Positions 10,651 through 23,019 of a DNA stretch of 64,000 nt are shown here, one piece after another. This DNA comes from Chrysemys picta bellii. Lineage: Eukaryota > Chordata > Testudines > Emydidae. The position numbers were made by a program, and so were the translations under genes. The notes beneath the pieces are model-generated. The model made no database searches. It saw nothing but the letters and a program-made list of their open reading frames with translations, and was not told the origin of the DNA. Numbering within the stretch: the first letter of the stretch is position 1; the number at the start of each line of letters is the position of its first letter. The stretch is from positions 25,675,067-25,739,066 of the forward strand of contig NC_088809.1 in NCBI RefSeq assembly GCF_011386835.1, given 5' to 3'.

Positions 10651-10875
10651 TTAATTATTATTTAATCTTAAATTTTGGTCAAAAAGACCTAAAAACTGAA
10701 ACCTAATACTAATATCTAACTAAAATATACCTAAGGAAATAATGAACTTTTAAAGGTAACGGTATATACAATGGAGTGAGAGAGGAACTTGCTCCAAGAA
10801 GTCTGGAAGCCCTCCAACAACTTTACTTGGTAAGAAGGAACTGATGGAGGCTGGGGTGGGGAGGAAGGCTCTGCT

Positions 10876-10883
10876 CTTTTATA
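10876..10883 (-). promoter_or_regulatory. TATA box of the DIRS 5' terminal region
   Basis: On the minus strand the sequence reads TATAAAAG, upstream of the DIRS coding remnants and about 140 bp inside the presumed 5' end. Its position fits a core promoter of the retrotransposon. No experimental support can be drawn from sequence. Confidence 0.35.
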
Positions 10884-11024
10884 CCTGCATGCAGCGGTGC
10901 GTGACGGCAAAGGGAACTTGAGACTGCCCAACAGGTACTGCAGAGGTGGAAAAGTCCTCTGACAACTGCGCACGGGGCGCTCACACGCTTACAGTGAGTG
11001 GACACGTGCAAATGCTCAAAGAAG

Positions 11025-12095
11025 AATCATAGATTCCAAGTCCAGGAGGGACCATTGTGACCATCTAATCTGACCTCCTGCATAGCACACGCCAGAGACC
11101 TGCCCCACAATCATTCCTAGAGCAGAGATTTTAGAAAAACCTCCAATCTCAATTTTAAAATGGCCAGTGATGGAGAATCCATCACGCCTTTGGTAAATTG
11201 TTCCAATGATTAATTCCTCTCTCTCTTAAAATTTATGCCCTATTTCCAGTCTGAATTTGTCTAGCTTTAACTTCCAGCCATTGGATTTTATACCTCTCTC
11301 TGCTAGATTGAAGAGCCCATTATTAAATATTTGATTGTAATCAAGTCACCCTTTAACCATCTCTTTGTTAAGTAAAATAGATTAAGCTCCTTCAATCTAT
11401 CACTAGAAGGCAGGTTTTCTAACCCTTGTGGCTCTTCTCTGAAACCTCTCCAACTTATCAACATCCTTCTTGAACTGTACGGTCACAAAAGTGCCAAATA
11501 CATGGGCAAAATAACTTCTCTGCTCCTACTCAAGATTCCCCTATTTCTGATCCCAGGATCGTATTAGCCCTTTTGGCCACAGCACCAGGAGCTCACATGC
11601 AGTTGATTATCCATGATGACCCCCATGCCTTTTTCAGAGTCACTGCTTCCCAGGATAAAGTCCCCCATTGTGTAAGTAAGGCCTACACTATTTGTTCCTA
11701 CATTTAGCCATATTAAAATACATATTTATTTGCTTGGGCCCAGCTTACCAGACGATCCAGATCTCTCCGAATAAGTGACCTGTCCTCTTCGTTATTTACC
11801 ACTCCCCCAGTTTTTGAGTCATCTGCAAACTTGATCAGTGATTATTTTGTTTTCTTCCAGGTCGTTGATAAAAATGTTAAATAGCATAGGGCCAAGAACC
11901 GAACTCTGCACGACCCTACTGGACACACACCCATTCAATGATGATTCTCCATTTACAGTTACATGTTGAGACTTATCACTTAGCCAGCTTTTAATCCTTT
12001 TAACATGTGCCATCTTTATTTTATATCCTTCTAGTTTTTTAATCAAAATGATCTCTACCAGTCTACTCTGTAAATGAACCATACCCATGGCCCCA
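11025..12095 (-). mobile_element. CR1 LINE fragment, 3' half
   Basis: It begins with a CR1-type end (aatcatagattccaagtcca) and runs backward into reverse transcriptase. The minus-strand frame 12088-11819 has [17 protein letters not shown], the RT block before the FADD box, then decays. Numerous indels; dead. It abuts the 5' end of the DIRS element. Confidence 0.85.
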
Positions 12096-12804
12096 GTACC
12101 TTACAGAGCATGATGATGCCCATTTACCTCCCTGGATCAGAAACAGTCTCAGACAAATCCCATCCAGAAGACAAGGAGCCCAAAGAAAAATGTACAAGCA
12201 AACTGCATTCTGATTTCTGGAAGCCACCGTCTCAGTCTCATGTAATTTAGATTTATGAACTGTAGAATTGCAACTTGGATCTAAATTTATGTGTAACTGA
12301 AATGTTCCTTGCTATCTGTTACCCAGAAGCACTTAGAGGTTTTAAATATTTATCAAGCATTCTGAAGTCCACTGGAGATGGACTGAACTGACAGACTGAA
12401 GGAAACTGGCTATGGATTTGAGGATTTATGCTCCCAGGAGTAATTCACTCACTGAACATAATCCATTATACTACAAAAGGCAGTAAAGGAGACTCCTTAG
12501 TGAGGAACTTGAAAGGAAAACTGGTGTATGGAGGAAAGGCATGGCAGAAATCACTCAGCACGCTTATCGATGGCTCCAAAATACAATTAACTCTTCCCCA
12601 TTAAACATCTAAACTCTCTTTGCTGGGAACATGGACAGAATTGAGTCCTGGAGGCTGAAACAAAATAAATTCTCTTTTGAGCACCAAAAGTGACAACAGC
12701 TATAGCAGTCAGAGGGAACAAATTTAAGGACTGATTTATCAAGGGACTTGTGACTCAAATCACAAACCTTAACAAAAACAAAACTGCCAAGTGAATTATA
12801 AATA
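12096..12804. other. No gene seen
   Basis: AT-rich sequence without a recognisable repeat border or a credible coding frame. Probably intronic or old degraded repeat. Confidence 0.4.
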
Positions 12805-13112
12805 CAATAAAACCTCAGAGTTATGAACACAATGAACTGACTAGTCAGCCACACACCTCATTTGGAACCGGAAGTACACAATCAGGCAGCAGCAGAGAGG
12901 GGAGAAAAAAGCAAATACAGTACAGTACTGTGTTAAACATAAACTACTAAAAAAATAAAGGGAAAGCAGCATTTTCTTCTGCATAGTAAAGTTTCAAAGC
13001 TGTACTAAGTCATTGTTCAACTGTAAACTTTTGAAAGAACAACCAGAATGTTTTGTTCAGAGTTACGAACAACCTCCATTCCCAAGGTGTTCATAACTCT
13101 GAGGTTCTACTG
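12805..13112. mobile_element. Tigger/mariner-type MITE, 308 bp
   Basis: The inverted termini are caataaaacctcagagttat and the complement of ataactctgaggttctactg. TA dinucleotides flank it (12803-12804 and 13113-13114), as for Tc1/mariner. A ccgcaaccaac-type core is absent, and it is non-coding. Confidence 0.8.
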
Positions 13113-13336
13113 TACATCTCTTTTAAGCTGGGCAAAGGGAACCTCCATTAATTGAGCAGCCTCTCTGTGGGGTTACCAAACTTTGCAGTCAAACTGCCAT
13201 CTTGTGGAGTTTGCTGCTGTCCACTCCAGCCCATGCACCATTCACACAACTAGCTGCCAGACACCCTCGCTTTTCCTATATGCTCTGGAAGTGCACATTG
13301 AGAGTCACAGCTGAATGTCATTATTATGATCTAGAG

Positions 13337-13744
13337 CAGTGGTTCTCAACCTTTCCAGACTACTGTATCCCTTTCAGAAGTCTGATTTATCTTGTGTACC
13401 TCCAAGTTTCACCTCACTTAAAAACTACTTGCTTACAAAATCAGACATAAACATACAAAAGTGGCACAGCACACTAGTGCTGAAAAATGGCTGACTTTCT
13501 CATTTTTATCATATAATTCTAAAATAAAATGATTGGAATATAAATATTGTACTTACATTTCAGTGTATGGTATATAGAGCAGTATAAACAAGTCATTGTA
13601 TGAAATTTTAGTTTGTACTGACTTTGCTAGTGCTTTTTATGTTGCCTGTTGTAAAACTAGGCAAATGTCTAGATGAGTTGATGTACCCCCGGAAGACCTC
13701 TGCATACCCCCAGGGGCACATGTACCCCTGGTTGAGAACCACTG
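13337..13744. mobile_element. hAT MITE, 408 bp
   Basis: It starts cagtggttctcaacc and ends ggttgagaaccactg, perfect inverted repeats. An exact 8 bp duplication, atctagag, flanks it (13329-13336 and 13745-13752). AT-rich interior with no gene. Confidence 0.93.
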
Positions 13745-13752
13745 ATCTAGAG

Positions 13753-14130
13753 TTCTGATCACAAAAGATGCCATACAGTGTAAATTAAACAAATGCCGGC
13801 TAATGGAATAAGAATTCACTGGCATGATAGGTAAGTGAGCCAGATGCACACCCACAGGAGGCCAGAATCTAAATAACATTAGCAGTTGCAATTCAAACAA
13901 ACCACAGAGCTGAGTGTCCCAGAAGAGAAGTCCTTGAGAACTGTAGGAAAAGAATTACCTTTCACAGTGATGAGACCTAACCCAATCTCTATATCCATAG
14001 GAGGGCAGAAGTAGCAAACCAAATTCCATTCAGTGTCATGGCACCTAAGCACTTCACCATCTGCTCCTTGGGCTGCTGTGCTTGAAAGTATACAATCCTC
14101 AGCTATCACAGGCAACCCAGTCACATGATC
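13753..14130. other. No gene seen
   Basis: No repeat borders and no credible frame. Minus-strand translations have no known motif. Confidence 0.4.
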
Positions 14131-14134
14131 CTGT

Positions 14135-15700
14135 GCGTAAACTTACCAAACTCCATCTTAAAACCATTCATGTTTCTTGCTCCAACTTCTCCTACTGGCA
14201 GCCTGTTCCAGAGCCTCACTCCTGCGTCATTAGATACCTTCTTCTCATTTCCAGCCTACATGTATTCCTGGCCAGTTTAGCCCTATTTGTTCTTGTGCCA
14301 ACATTGTCTTTATCTTAAATAGCTCTTTCCCTCCCTGGTGTTTACCACCCCAGTATATTTACAGAGAGCAATCAGAGCCCCTCTCAGCCTTTGTTGCCCT
14401 AGCCTAAACAAGCCCAGCTCTTTCAGACTCCTCTCATAAAATAGGCTCTCCATTCCCCAATCATCCTAGTAGCCCTTCACTACACCTGTGCCAGTGTGAA
14501 TACATCCTATACATCCTAGGATGGCATTTGCCTTTTTGGCAGCTGTATCACATTGGTAGCTCATGGCCATATCCTATAGTCATATCGACTAAGACACCCA
14601 AGTCTTTCTCCTTCTCTGTGATTTCCAACTGATGAGCCCCCAGCCTATAGCAGAATTTCTTATTATTAATCTCTAAGTGCATGAACTTGCATTTTGTACT
14701 ATTCAGTTTTATCCCATTTCTATTATTCCAGTCCTCAAGGTCATCCAATTCTTCCTGTCTGATATTCCAATCCTCCTCTGGGTTGACAGTGCCTACCAAC
14801 TTTGTGTCATCAGCAAATACAGTTAACACACTCCTGCTTTTTGTCCCAAGGTCATTCATGAAAATATTAAATAACATTGGTCCCAAGACCAACTCTTGAG
14901 AAAATCCATTAGGAACCTCCCTCCAGCCTGATAGTTCACCTTTCAGCACAACCCTTGTTCTCGCTCTTGTTCTGTATCCACATTACAGTTTTTGTACTAA
15001 TCCCCATAATATTCTCCAGCTTGACTAATAATTTTGTGGCACTGTATCAAATGCCTTACTTAAATCCAGATAGATTAGATGCGCATTTCCCTTTTCTAGA
15101 GAATTAGTTATCTTATCCAAGAAAGCTATCACTTTAGACTGGCACGATCTATCTCTGGTACACCCGTGTTGTATTTTATCCCATTTTCCATATACCTCCA
15201 GGTCTTCAGAACAAATTTTGAAGGAAAGAATAATTAAAGCCTTGCATACTATTGAGGTAAGAATAATGAGTCTCTAGCTGCTCAGATCATTCTTCCCCCT
15301 TCCTTATATATAGACACTACCTTTGCTATTCTCCAGCCATACAATGCCATCCCTGATTTGATAGATGGATTAAAATCCTTGCAGTCTCATGTGCCAGTTC
15401 TTTCAGTGCTCTGGGGTGTGGATTATCCAGTCCCCTCAACTTGAGCACATTCATCTCTGAGTTTTGCCTCCACCTCAGATTTGTCAATTTCCATTTCCAA
15501 ACACTCGTTTCCATGAGCCATCCTGCCTTTGCCCCCATGTTCTACATCATCCTTACTGAAAACTTAGGCAAAGCATTAATTTAGTTTTTAGGTCATACCT
15601 AGATTATATTTAATTTCTTCCTCACTGCCTAATGGCCCACTTCTTCTTTGCTTGTTCTCTTGTTATTTCTATGTCATCTCAGTCCTGGGTCCCCAGGCAG
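14135..15700 (-). mobile_element. CR1 LINE fragment with reverse transcriptase remnant
   Basis: On the minus strand 14949-14548 gives an RT segment with LGPMLFNIFMNDLG, the catalytic FADDTKLVG box, then KCKFMHLEINNKKFCYRLG and KEKDLGVLVD. Further upstream (15538-15326) NVLKLRGLDNPHPRALKELA is RT N-terminal sequence. The 3' region (14135-14540) is the usual CR1 C-terminal part. It belongs to a different, older subfamily from the copy at 35141. Frames are broken; dead. Confidence 0.85.
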
Positions 15701-17606
15701 CTCGGTCCATGCATCTTGGTCCCAAGAATTTAAAGAGGATGTGTTTTTAAAGTTAGGGCTATAAAGTGCAAGCAAACTACCCTGCACGGTTCATAGCCAC
15801 ATCTCCATGCATACATGAGTCAGGCTTCAGTTACTTTCCTGTGAAAATATGCAGACTGACTTCCCTATAAATTGGCTTTAAAATGCCTCCTCAAACAGGG
15901 TGCCTATCAAAAGGAGGGTTTTTACACGCTGCTAGAGTGATTAGGTCTGTGCGGAAATAATGACTATAATACGTTCCTTTGCGTGGCACTGTCAAAACAA
16001 TGCACCCAAATCCCCATTGAGTTTGGCCCTGTTCAGACAGTGGTGGCTTCTCACCTTTGCTGTGATCACTACTGCAGCTCAGCTATACTGCCTGGTCAAA
16101 AGAAAACACCCAAACACACGCATTGCTCTATCCTTTTAACATGGATATTTCTAAATGGCCCCATTGTATATTATTAAAGCAAGTGTGTCAGTTTAAATAA
16201 GTGCCACCAGATTCCTTGTAGTTTAAATAAAGTGCCTGGCATGTATCCAAGCAGAGTTTGGAAGTACCTCTGAGTCCTTGATATCAAGTTACTAGGCCAT
16301 GATTACAAGAAAGCCTGATGACGCATCTTTAATGGACTGCAGAGCACTTGGGGATAGGGCTGGGGAGGGTCAGACAGATCAGTAGTGAAATGCACCAGAC
16401 CTTTCACCTCTGGACTCCTGGGTTCGAACTCTGACTCAAATGGAAAGTAAAAGGGCATTGTGCTGGTCTCAACCTCACATCACAAGGCAAATAGGTATGA
16501 TCAGCAGCTCCAGGCATGAGCTGTTTGGCAGTGGTACAGTGTGCACTGAATGCACTGGGCCTGCCTAGGTATGAGATTGATGCTATTAGTCCCTCAATTC
16601 ATGAGACAAAATTCACCCCAATATACAAGAGGATCAAAAAATCCTCCTCAGTGAGATCAGAATAAAATATCAACCTAGCAGCTTCTGAACTCCCCTATAA
16701 ATAATTAAACTCTATCCAAAATAATCCTCGGCTACAGAATCGCTTATTGCTCAGCAAAGCAATTTCTATAATCACTTTCTTTCAAATCAGGCTGTTTGAA
16801 GAGTGCAAAGCTGCGTTTCTCATTGCTGATTATTAGCTGGCTCCAGATTCCCTTTTGGAGTCTTCTTCCCACTGACACAAATAATTAGCCAATTTCCTTT
16901 TACCTGTCTGATCTGTCCTGCAAACAGCATCTCCCCCCTGTTCCTCCGGTACCTGCTTAGAAAGCTCCGGGCAGGAGCAATCTGCTGGGTGAAAATGCCT
17001 GATGCCATGTCAAAAAGCAGAAGACATTAATGAAATGTTGCTCAGCTAGTGCCAGCTGCCATGCTTACCACATGGAGACTATCCAGCCCCCTGCTAGCCT
17101 TTGGTAATCACTTACCACAATGGCCTCCTGAAAGCACAGCAACTCCCAGACTGACTCTGGGTTGTGCTGAATGGCACGTTAGTGATCGCTCTGAACCAGC
17201 ACACTGCATGCTCTGTCATCTGGAGTGAGGAGAGAGAGAAGGGAGCCCCACTTTCCCAACTGCATTTCTTAGCCCCAGTCTGAAGAGGTCTAGATGTTTC
17301 TGGGGGCACAAAATCAAGGCAAAGTATCCTGGACAGCACAAAGGAACAGGCTAGACTTTGGCAGAGTGGATGGAAGCGGCAGAAAGCAGCATCTTCTCCT
17401 GACCTCTAACTTGCTACTGGAATGGAAAAGCATTGGTTCTTTGACACTCTCTAATTGAGACACAGATTTGAGCTCAAGGTAAACGGGACACCAGGATTAA
17501 TCATGAAGAGTAGCCTTTGCACGTCTGCAGCACCTCACAAGAGCAGGTTGGAGAGCTCCTCCCGAGGACAGACGGGAGCGGTGAGAGTAAGTGGGGGTAC
17601 CCCCAC
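15701..17606. other. No gene seen (probable STX1A intron)
   Basis: Unique-looking sequence. 17008-16820 minus is open for 62 codons with a GT after it, but it has no syntaxin similarity. A short MIR-like piece may lie at about 16380-16440 (gggttcgaactc). Confidence 0.35.
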
Positions 17607-17803
17607 TTGGTAAGACAACTCCCATCTTTTCCTGTGCTATAATATATATTCGTCTTACTGTATTTTTTACTCCATGCACCTGGTGAAATAGGTTTTAGCC
17701 CACAAAAGCTTATGCCCAAATAAATTTGTTAATCTCTAAGGTGCCACAAGGACTCCTCATTGTTTTTGCTGATACAGACTAACACGACTACCCCTCTGAC
17801 ATC
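17607..17803 (+). mobile_element. PLE 3' tail
   Basis: It shares the order of the other PLE tails: ggtaagacaactccc, a TA-rich segment, a diverged hammerhead-like region (cccacaaaagcttatgccc), gtgccacaaggactcc, and the end gactaacacgactacccc. GAAA is mutated to AAAA, so any ribozyme is dead. Confidence 0.8.
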
Positions 17804-18608
17804 TATTTCAGCGATCCATTTGTGAATGTCCTGGTCATGCCCCTCCTAAAGCCTGAATGTAGCGAACATCCACAGCTCCTCCAGGTCATAATGATGCAGA
17901 GGAGCAGAGTTCAATGGGCCTTGGCCTACTGAGACTGAAGCTGGCACTTACCCTTCTAGGTGAGAGTCTGTCATGGTTCAGTAGGTTTTTACTAACAACT
18001 CACTGTAATTTGCTGCAAGGCTCCTGGCTTCCAGCACCTAATTAACTCCCACTGCAGCCCTCCTGACAAGATAGTTCATGCTAAATTACTGCACTGATAT
18101 GAGAGGAAAAAACACAGGCTCTACTTTTACTGCCCAGTGGGCCTGTTGGGCAGGAATTACAGAGTCACTGAGGGGAGCAGGAGCATGTCCCATTGAAAGA
18201 CAACGGGAGTTGTGCTCAAACTTCTCGGGCACTTTTCAAAATCCTGTCTCCAACTCTGGGATGCGGTAAACTGCCCATGAGCTCCTACCTTCTATCAGCT
18301 CTCAGTGTGTTAAATAGATTCATGAACTGTAAGGTCAACGGGAGCCATTCTGAACATCTAGTCTGATCTAATGCACGTCCCAGGCCAGAAAACACCACCT
18401 GAGGAGTCCTGCAGCGAGCCCAACACTTTGTGGTGGAAACACAGCCGATCTTTCAGAAAGATGCCCATAAATAATTACTGCAGGACCTCATGGTGCAAAC
18501 TCAGACAAAGAAGCCAAGGTGACAGGTGAGAGATGGTTTTAGGAATGTAAAGGCACGGAGGAATTGAATTATCAGGCTGAAGGCTTGGTGAACATTAATT
18601 GAGAAGCT
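17804..18608. other. No gene seen (probable STX1A intron)
   Basis: No repeat borders or credible coding frame. Confidence 0.35.
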
Positions 18609-18620
18609 GTTCCAGTGTAA

Positions 18621-18839
18621 AAAGCAACAGAGGGTCCTGTGGCACCTTTAAGACTAACAGAAGTATTGGGAGCATAAGCTTTCGTGGGTAAGAACCTCAC
18701 TTCTTCAGATGACTGAATAAGTGAGGTTCTTACCCACGAAAGCTTATGCTCCCAATACTTCTGTTAGTCTTAAAGGTGCCACAGGACCCTCTGTTGCTTT
18801 TTACAGATTCAGACTAACACGGCTACCCCCCTGATACTT
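18621..18839. mobile_element. Head-to-head palindromic PLE insertion
   Basis: A minus-strand PLE tail (18621 to about 18708) meets a plus-strand tail (about 18711-18839), making an almost perfect palindrome. The outer flanks carry a 12 bp duplication, gttccagtgtaa (18609-18620 and 18840-18851), so both halves entered in one event. The left copy, read on the minus strand, keeps a CTGAAGA box and GAAA. In the right copy the box reads CTGAATA, because the join falls there. Confidence 0.85.
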
Positions 18840-18851
18840 GTTCCAGTGTAA

Positions 18852-21118
18852 TTAGGGATTAAGGGCCCGCGTGTCCTAGCACTTGACACTGTAGATGGAA
18901 GAGCCAGAAAGGAGGCAAAGAGGAAGATGTGTAGAGGACAGAGCAGGAAGAGAGAGTGTGTAGAGGGACAGGAAGTGAATGAAAGCAAAAGAAGGAAGAA
19001 GGGAGGTTGGGGACTGGAGGGGCAAGCCAATCCATGAACATCTAACCCTCACATCCTCTCCCTCATCCTTCCCCTCCCCTGTGTCCCCTCTTGAGATTAG
19101 CTCTTTGCAGCAGGGGAGCTGTCCTGTTGCACCCACAGCATAAGCACAGTATACAGATCAGGAACAACTGCAATCTGGCCTTTAAAGGTTACTCTACTGC
19201 CAAAGACAAAGGCTTCCCACCATTTGAAAAGCAGCCTTCTCCCTAGCGGTCACCCCCACTGCCGTTCTCCTGACAAGGGATGTGATGCTAAATTGCTGTC
19301 AAAAAGAACCAGTCTCAGTCCTCCAGCATCCCCAGGGCTCTCTTCACAATCCTGGAGGGCAGCAGAGGGAGACCTCCAGGGGCAAGTGTTTGGAAATTGA
19401 AACTCTTCACTGGTTTATGTTCCTATTATCAGATACCAAATGAAGGCGGGGGGCAGCACGGTGGGGAGCAACATAGGCTGTAACCGTACAGTTTAAACAG
19501 GGTCTTTTTGAAACAGGAGTATTTCTTTCTGTGTTCCCTACTATACCTTAGTAGCATATGGAAAGGCCTGTTGGGAGCACATGGCAGCAGGCCCAGTTGA
19601 ATCCCACCAAGCTGTGCTGAATAACTGCCCCCATATTAACTCACCCTGTGGGAAGACAAAGTCACAGACTGTTTTTTCCGGTTCAGATTTCCTAAATCTT
19701 TTCCCCCATGGGGGCAGGTTCCAGAAATCAGGCCAGGAAAAACTGACCAATAAAAGCCTGTCCACTGAGCAACAGCACGAACAGGGATGATCAGATAGGC
19801 ATCTGACAGTTCAGATCCTCTGCATTTAACGTGATCTCTTATCTAGTGGTTAGTGCTTGGGACTGGGGAATCCACTAGCTCCTCCTGTGACCTCAGGCAA
19901 ATCTCAACCTCCCAAGGCCTCTATTTCCCCCTCTGTAAAATGGAGATAATAGCTATTAACTACCTTACAAGGAACTGAGTCTTCATTTATACTAAGGATC
20001 AGCATGTGATGGAGGAGAGAAAAGACATACTTGAATGTTTGCACTCAGAGACCACAGAGATGAGCACCATAGCCAGATAGAAACAGAACTTCAGGCAACC
20101 TTTAAAAGGGCTTAGGTTGCGGTTCAGAATAAGGTTCAGGTCAATTCTTATTTAAACCTGATTGGTTCACCCACCCTTCATGAAAACTGTAGTCTAGCCA
20201 GGAGGGGAGCAGAAAGGATGGTATAAAGCGGGGGTCCTTCCATCCATGCATTCTACACTCCAGAGCGGGCATTTCAGAGACCCAGCTCCAGTGGGTGGCC
20301 ACACACCCAGGCTGCAAACCTAGAGGCACAGAAAGGATTGCATCATTTCTCAGGCTGTGTCCACAGTGCTGGGAACTCACTGAGAATCCTGCCTCATTAG
20401 TTTATTCTCCTTTAGCAGCCTGTCTGGCCAGGAGCTATTGCCAGGGAGCGAGCAGGCAGCATATCACCAGTTCTCTCAATCAAACCCTCCTGTTCATTCT
20501 CTTTGCAGAGCCGGAGGACATTACTGTTTCCTAGTCATGGCACAGTCTGGAGGTGGCAATGGTGTCTGTAAGTTAGTATATTTGATACCGAAGTGGCATG
20601 AGTACAAGCTCTGGGTCTCAGCAGCAATAACCAGACAATTACATTTGTTTTCTAGCTGAGTGGAACAGGAAAATGACTCACCTGGATTAAAAGGGCCATT
20701 TGCTCTTTGCAGCCTCACTGCATCCACCAGCCTTAGGCACAGAATCATTCTGCACCAGCCTTAAGAAGCCCTCAGTGTTCCTCCTCATCTACTTTCCTAC
20801 CAGCCAAAAGAGCCCCCAACAAGTCATCTAGTCTCCTTTCCTAGCTGACCAGCCCATCTCCGGTCTCTCTCTTCCCCAGATGGCTTCTATCAGCTCCATG
20901 GTCATCACACACCTCATCAGCCTCCTACTTTACACCACCCGCTGGTTACATCACAACCAGCATGACCACTGTCACACTACACCAGCATCTAATTCTTTGC
21001 ACATGTCCCATCCATCCACTCAAGAAAGCAGATCAAGCCTGATGTGCCACGGGAGCACACCTGTGTTCCCAACACCCCACAGCCTGCTGGAGCAGAAAGC
21101 CGAGAACGCCTCACTCAC
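18852..21118 (-). other. STX1A intron 3 region, no further exon found
   Basis: Lies downstream of exon 3 in the direction of transcription. It contains a MIR at about 19838-19975. I looked on the minus strand for the next syntaxin exon (KTKEELEELMSDIKKTANK-like) and did not find it. Confidence 0.45.
19838..19975 (+). mobile_element. MIR SINE
   Basis: It has tagtggttagtgcttgggac, then the MIR core, then cctctgtaaaatggagataa near the end. This is an ancient amniote-wide SINE and is diverged, as expected. Confidence 0.8.
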
Positions 21119-21218
21119 TCTCATCTGGGTTGGGGGATGCAAGAATAGCACTGTGCTTCCTCTTCACTTCCTCCACATTCTCAGCAATTTTATCGATGAA
21201 CCCTCGAATTTCTTCCAC
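21119..21218 (-). CDS. STX1A: Syntaxin-1A exon 3
   Basis: This 100 nt exon encodes 33 residues plus one base: [20 protein letters not shown] followed by [13 protein letters not shown]. That is the first helix (Ha) of the Habc regulatory domain of the neuronal SNARE syntaxin-1A. It has an acceptor (gtctccatag) and a strong donor (GTGAGT), and its phase matches the known exon structure, where the next Lys codon is split. It follows exon 2 after a 1.4 kb intron. Residues are, as I recall the family, identical to bird and mammal STX1A over this exon. STX1B differs (CIEKLSED-type), so STX1A is preferred. The protein anchors in the presynaptic membrane by a C-terminal helix encoded outside the exons seen here. 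Confidence 0.93.
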
Positions 21219-22626
21219 CTATGGAGACATGGCCCAAAGGAACACAGCTGTTCAGCATATTCATGACAGTCGAGTCTATGGGAAGGGGAGAGGTTGCTAG
21301 ACTCAAGTGCTCCCCAATCTGAAAGCAGTCATAGGAGACCTGGGCCAGGCTGCTTCCTGCAGGAGCATTTAGCTGGCTACCACCTGATCGGCTTCTTAAG
21401 GCGTGGCTATACCGTGAAAAGAGACTCTCTAAAGGGCAGCAGGGAGGTTTGGGGCAGGGGAATAGTTCTCATCTTTATTACAGCAGTGACTCTAGGTCAC
21501 GTCCGTTCAGTTTACATGTTAGAAAATGTTATTTCAACATGCCAGCCCAGAAAATTCCCTTGGGATCCAGGAGACTCCAAGCTTCCCAGCTCATGCATTA
21601 GCATCATGAATAATGGTTCTGCATCTGGGAAACTGAACAATTCTGCTCCAGATGCACAAGTCAAACTGCAGACCAGCTTGCTCCTCCATAACTGCTGGAT
21701 CCACAGGGTTAACCTTTTAGTCATTAAGGAAAACACACTTGGCCAATACACTGGGAGAGCAGATGTAGTGAGTGAGAAGGTGCACTTCCCCACGACACTG
21801 CACTTTAAGGAAGGTTGCTGATGTCTTGGGAAGTGCAGTCAGGGTTTGTATTATGCTGTTTTTCTAGGCTGCCTATCTAGAATACCTCTACCTTCAATTC
21901 GCTGAGTGACTTTTCAATAGGGTTTTACATCCTACTTTTGACAGACTGCCTAGAAATGTCTTCACACACCCCAACACACTATGATAAAGGTGTTCTAAAG
22001 CTGTATGCATCACTCACAGCCACCCACATGCCAGAACAGAACCTCCCATTTGTAAGCTAGATATGTACAGAAAAAGTCAACCAGTCCCATGCAGGGTTGT
22101 TTTAGCGCCTTTCTGCTTTAATCAAAGCACTGAAGCAAGAAAGGTTGCAGAGTTGAGGCTTTCTGCTGCCCCAAAAGATAGTGGCTTTCCTCCACACTGG
22201 CATAGAGGCATCGGTTCTAATTTACCAACAGTTGCTAAAGTTGTCACTTTGGTTTCGATGGACGCACCTGGAGGATCAAATTGCACATTACATCATAGGC
22301 TTTGTAATTGCACATTACAACATTGGTTCTGCTGTGAAGACTGCATGATTCTAATTGATGCCTAAACCTTATGGCGCATGCTCCAGAGTGCGACCTAGGA
22401 GGAGCTAGCAAAGGCTGAAGTCTGAGCATTGGCAGATCTCGTGTCAATGAGAAAAAGACTCCGTTCCCACTGGCAATTCCTACACACATGACTGTGAATC
22501 CTAACAGTGACATCAACTGGCCGTGTATTCTGTGTCTAGAGTCCAGTGGGAGGTCAGGGAGAGAGCACCACTTAGTTCTGACCAGCGGCACAGCTCTGAG
22601 CTTTGCTGAGAGAACAAACATCTCAC
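21219..22626 (-). other. STX1A intron 2
   Basis: This 1408 bp lies between the exon 2 donor (GTGAGA) and the exon 3 acceptor (ccatag). I see no clear transposon. Open frames on the plus strand here have no recognisable domain. Confidence 0.85.
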
Positions 22627-22704
22627 CTGTTCAAAGAACTCATCCATGAAGCGATCCCGGTCCACGCTAACGGTGACTTCATCATCATCATCGCTGTCCT
22701 TAGC
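22627..22704 (-). CDS. STX1A: Syntaxin-1A exon 2
   Basis: This 78 nt exon encodes 26 codons, from AKDSDDDDEVTVSVDRD to RFMDEFFEQ. This is the acidic N-terminal segment leading into the Habc domain, residues about 11-36 of syntaxin-1A. It has an acceptor (gtgtctgcacag) and a donor (G|GTGAGA), and it starts and ends in phase 0, as in known STX1A genes. DDDDEVTVSV differs from the usual DDDDDVTVTV by conservative changes. Exon 1 (MKDRTQELR-type) should lie at higher coordinates. I did not find it, so it is probably beyond 64000. Confidence 0.93.
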
Positions 22705-23019
22705 CTGTGCAGACACAAACCCAGACATTAGCAAGCTGCTCTCTACAAACTTCACTGATCCATTCTAAGCACTTAGCCCAATGGTCCTCTCTCAAGTCAG
22801 CAGAACGTGGGTTCCCCCTGAACTTTGCCTGGGAACAGGTTACTCCTGTGATGCGAGAGGTAAATGCTGACCCATTAGAAGCTGTGGGGATTAATTAAAT
22901 TAATGGAACAGGAAAAACCTAGAAAGAATCAATCCCTGGACACTGTATTTAGTGTGTTACTAAAAGGCTTAAAGAAATATTAAGATCATGCTCAAACACA
23001 AAGGCATGGTGAAAATCAC

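Larger units (their letters stand above)
1105..11024 (-). mobile_element. Fossil DIRS-like retrotransposon, interrupted by four later insertions
   Basis: Read on the minus strand from 11024 down there is a TATA-containing 5' region, then ORF1 remnants (about 10430-9300), reverse transcriptase and RNase H remnants (about 9290-7000), and a tyrosine recombinase (6600-6458, resuming 1609-1147). This is DIRS gene order. Stop codons and frameshifts occur throughout, so it is dead. Inserted into it are a SINE (10445-10650), a CR1 tail (8757-8846), an hAT MITE (8169-8369) and a complete Harbinger element (1613-6454). Subtracting these leaves about 4.5 kb. The exact termini and inverted terminal repeats were not resolved. 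Confidence 0.78.

Noticed and set aside
16820..17008. Possible exon on the minus strand (open frame followed by GT)
   Set aside because: No similarity to syntaxin or another family I know; splice context alone is too weak.
20880..21266. 128-codon plus-strand frame
   Set aside because: It is the antisense shadow of STX1A exon 3 and its flanks.
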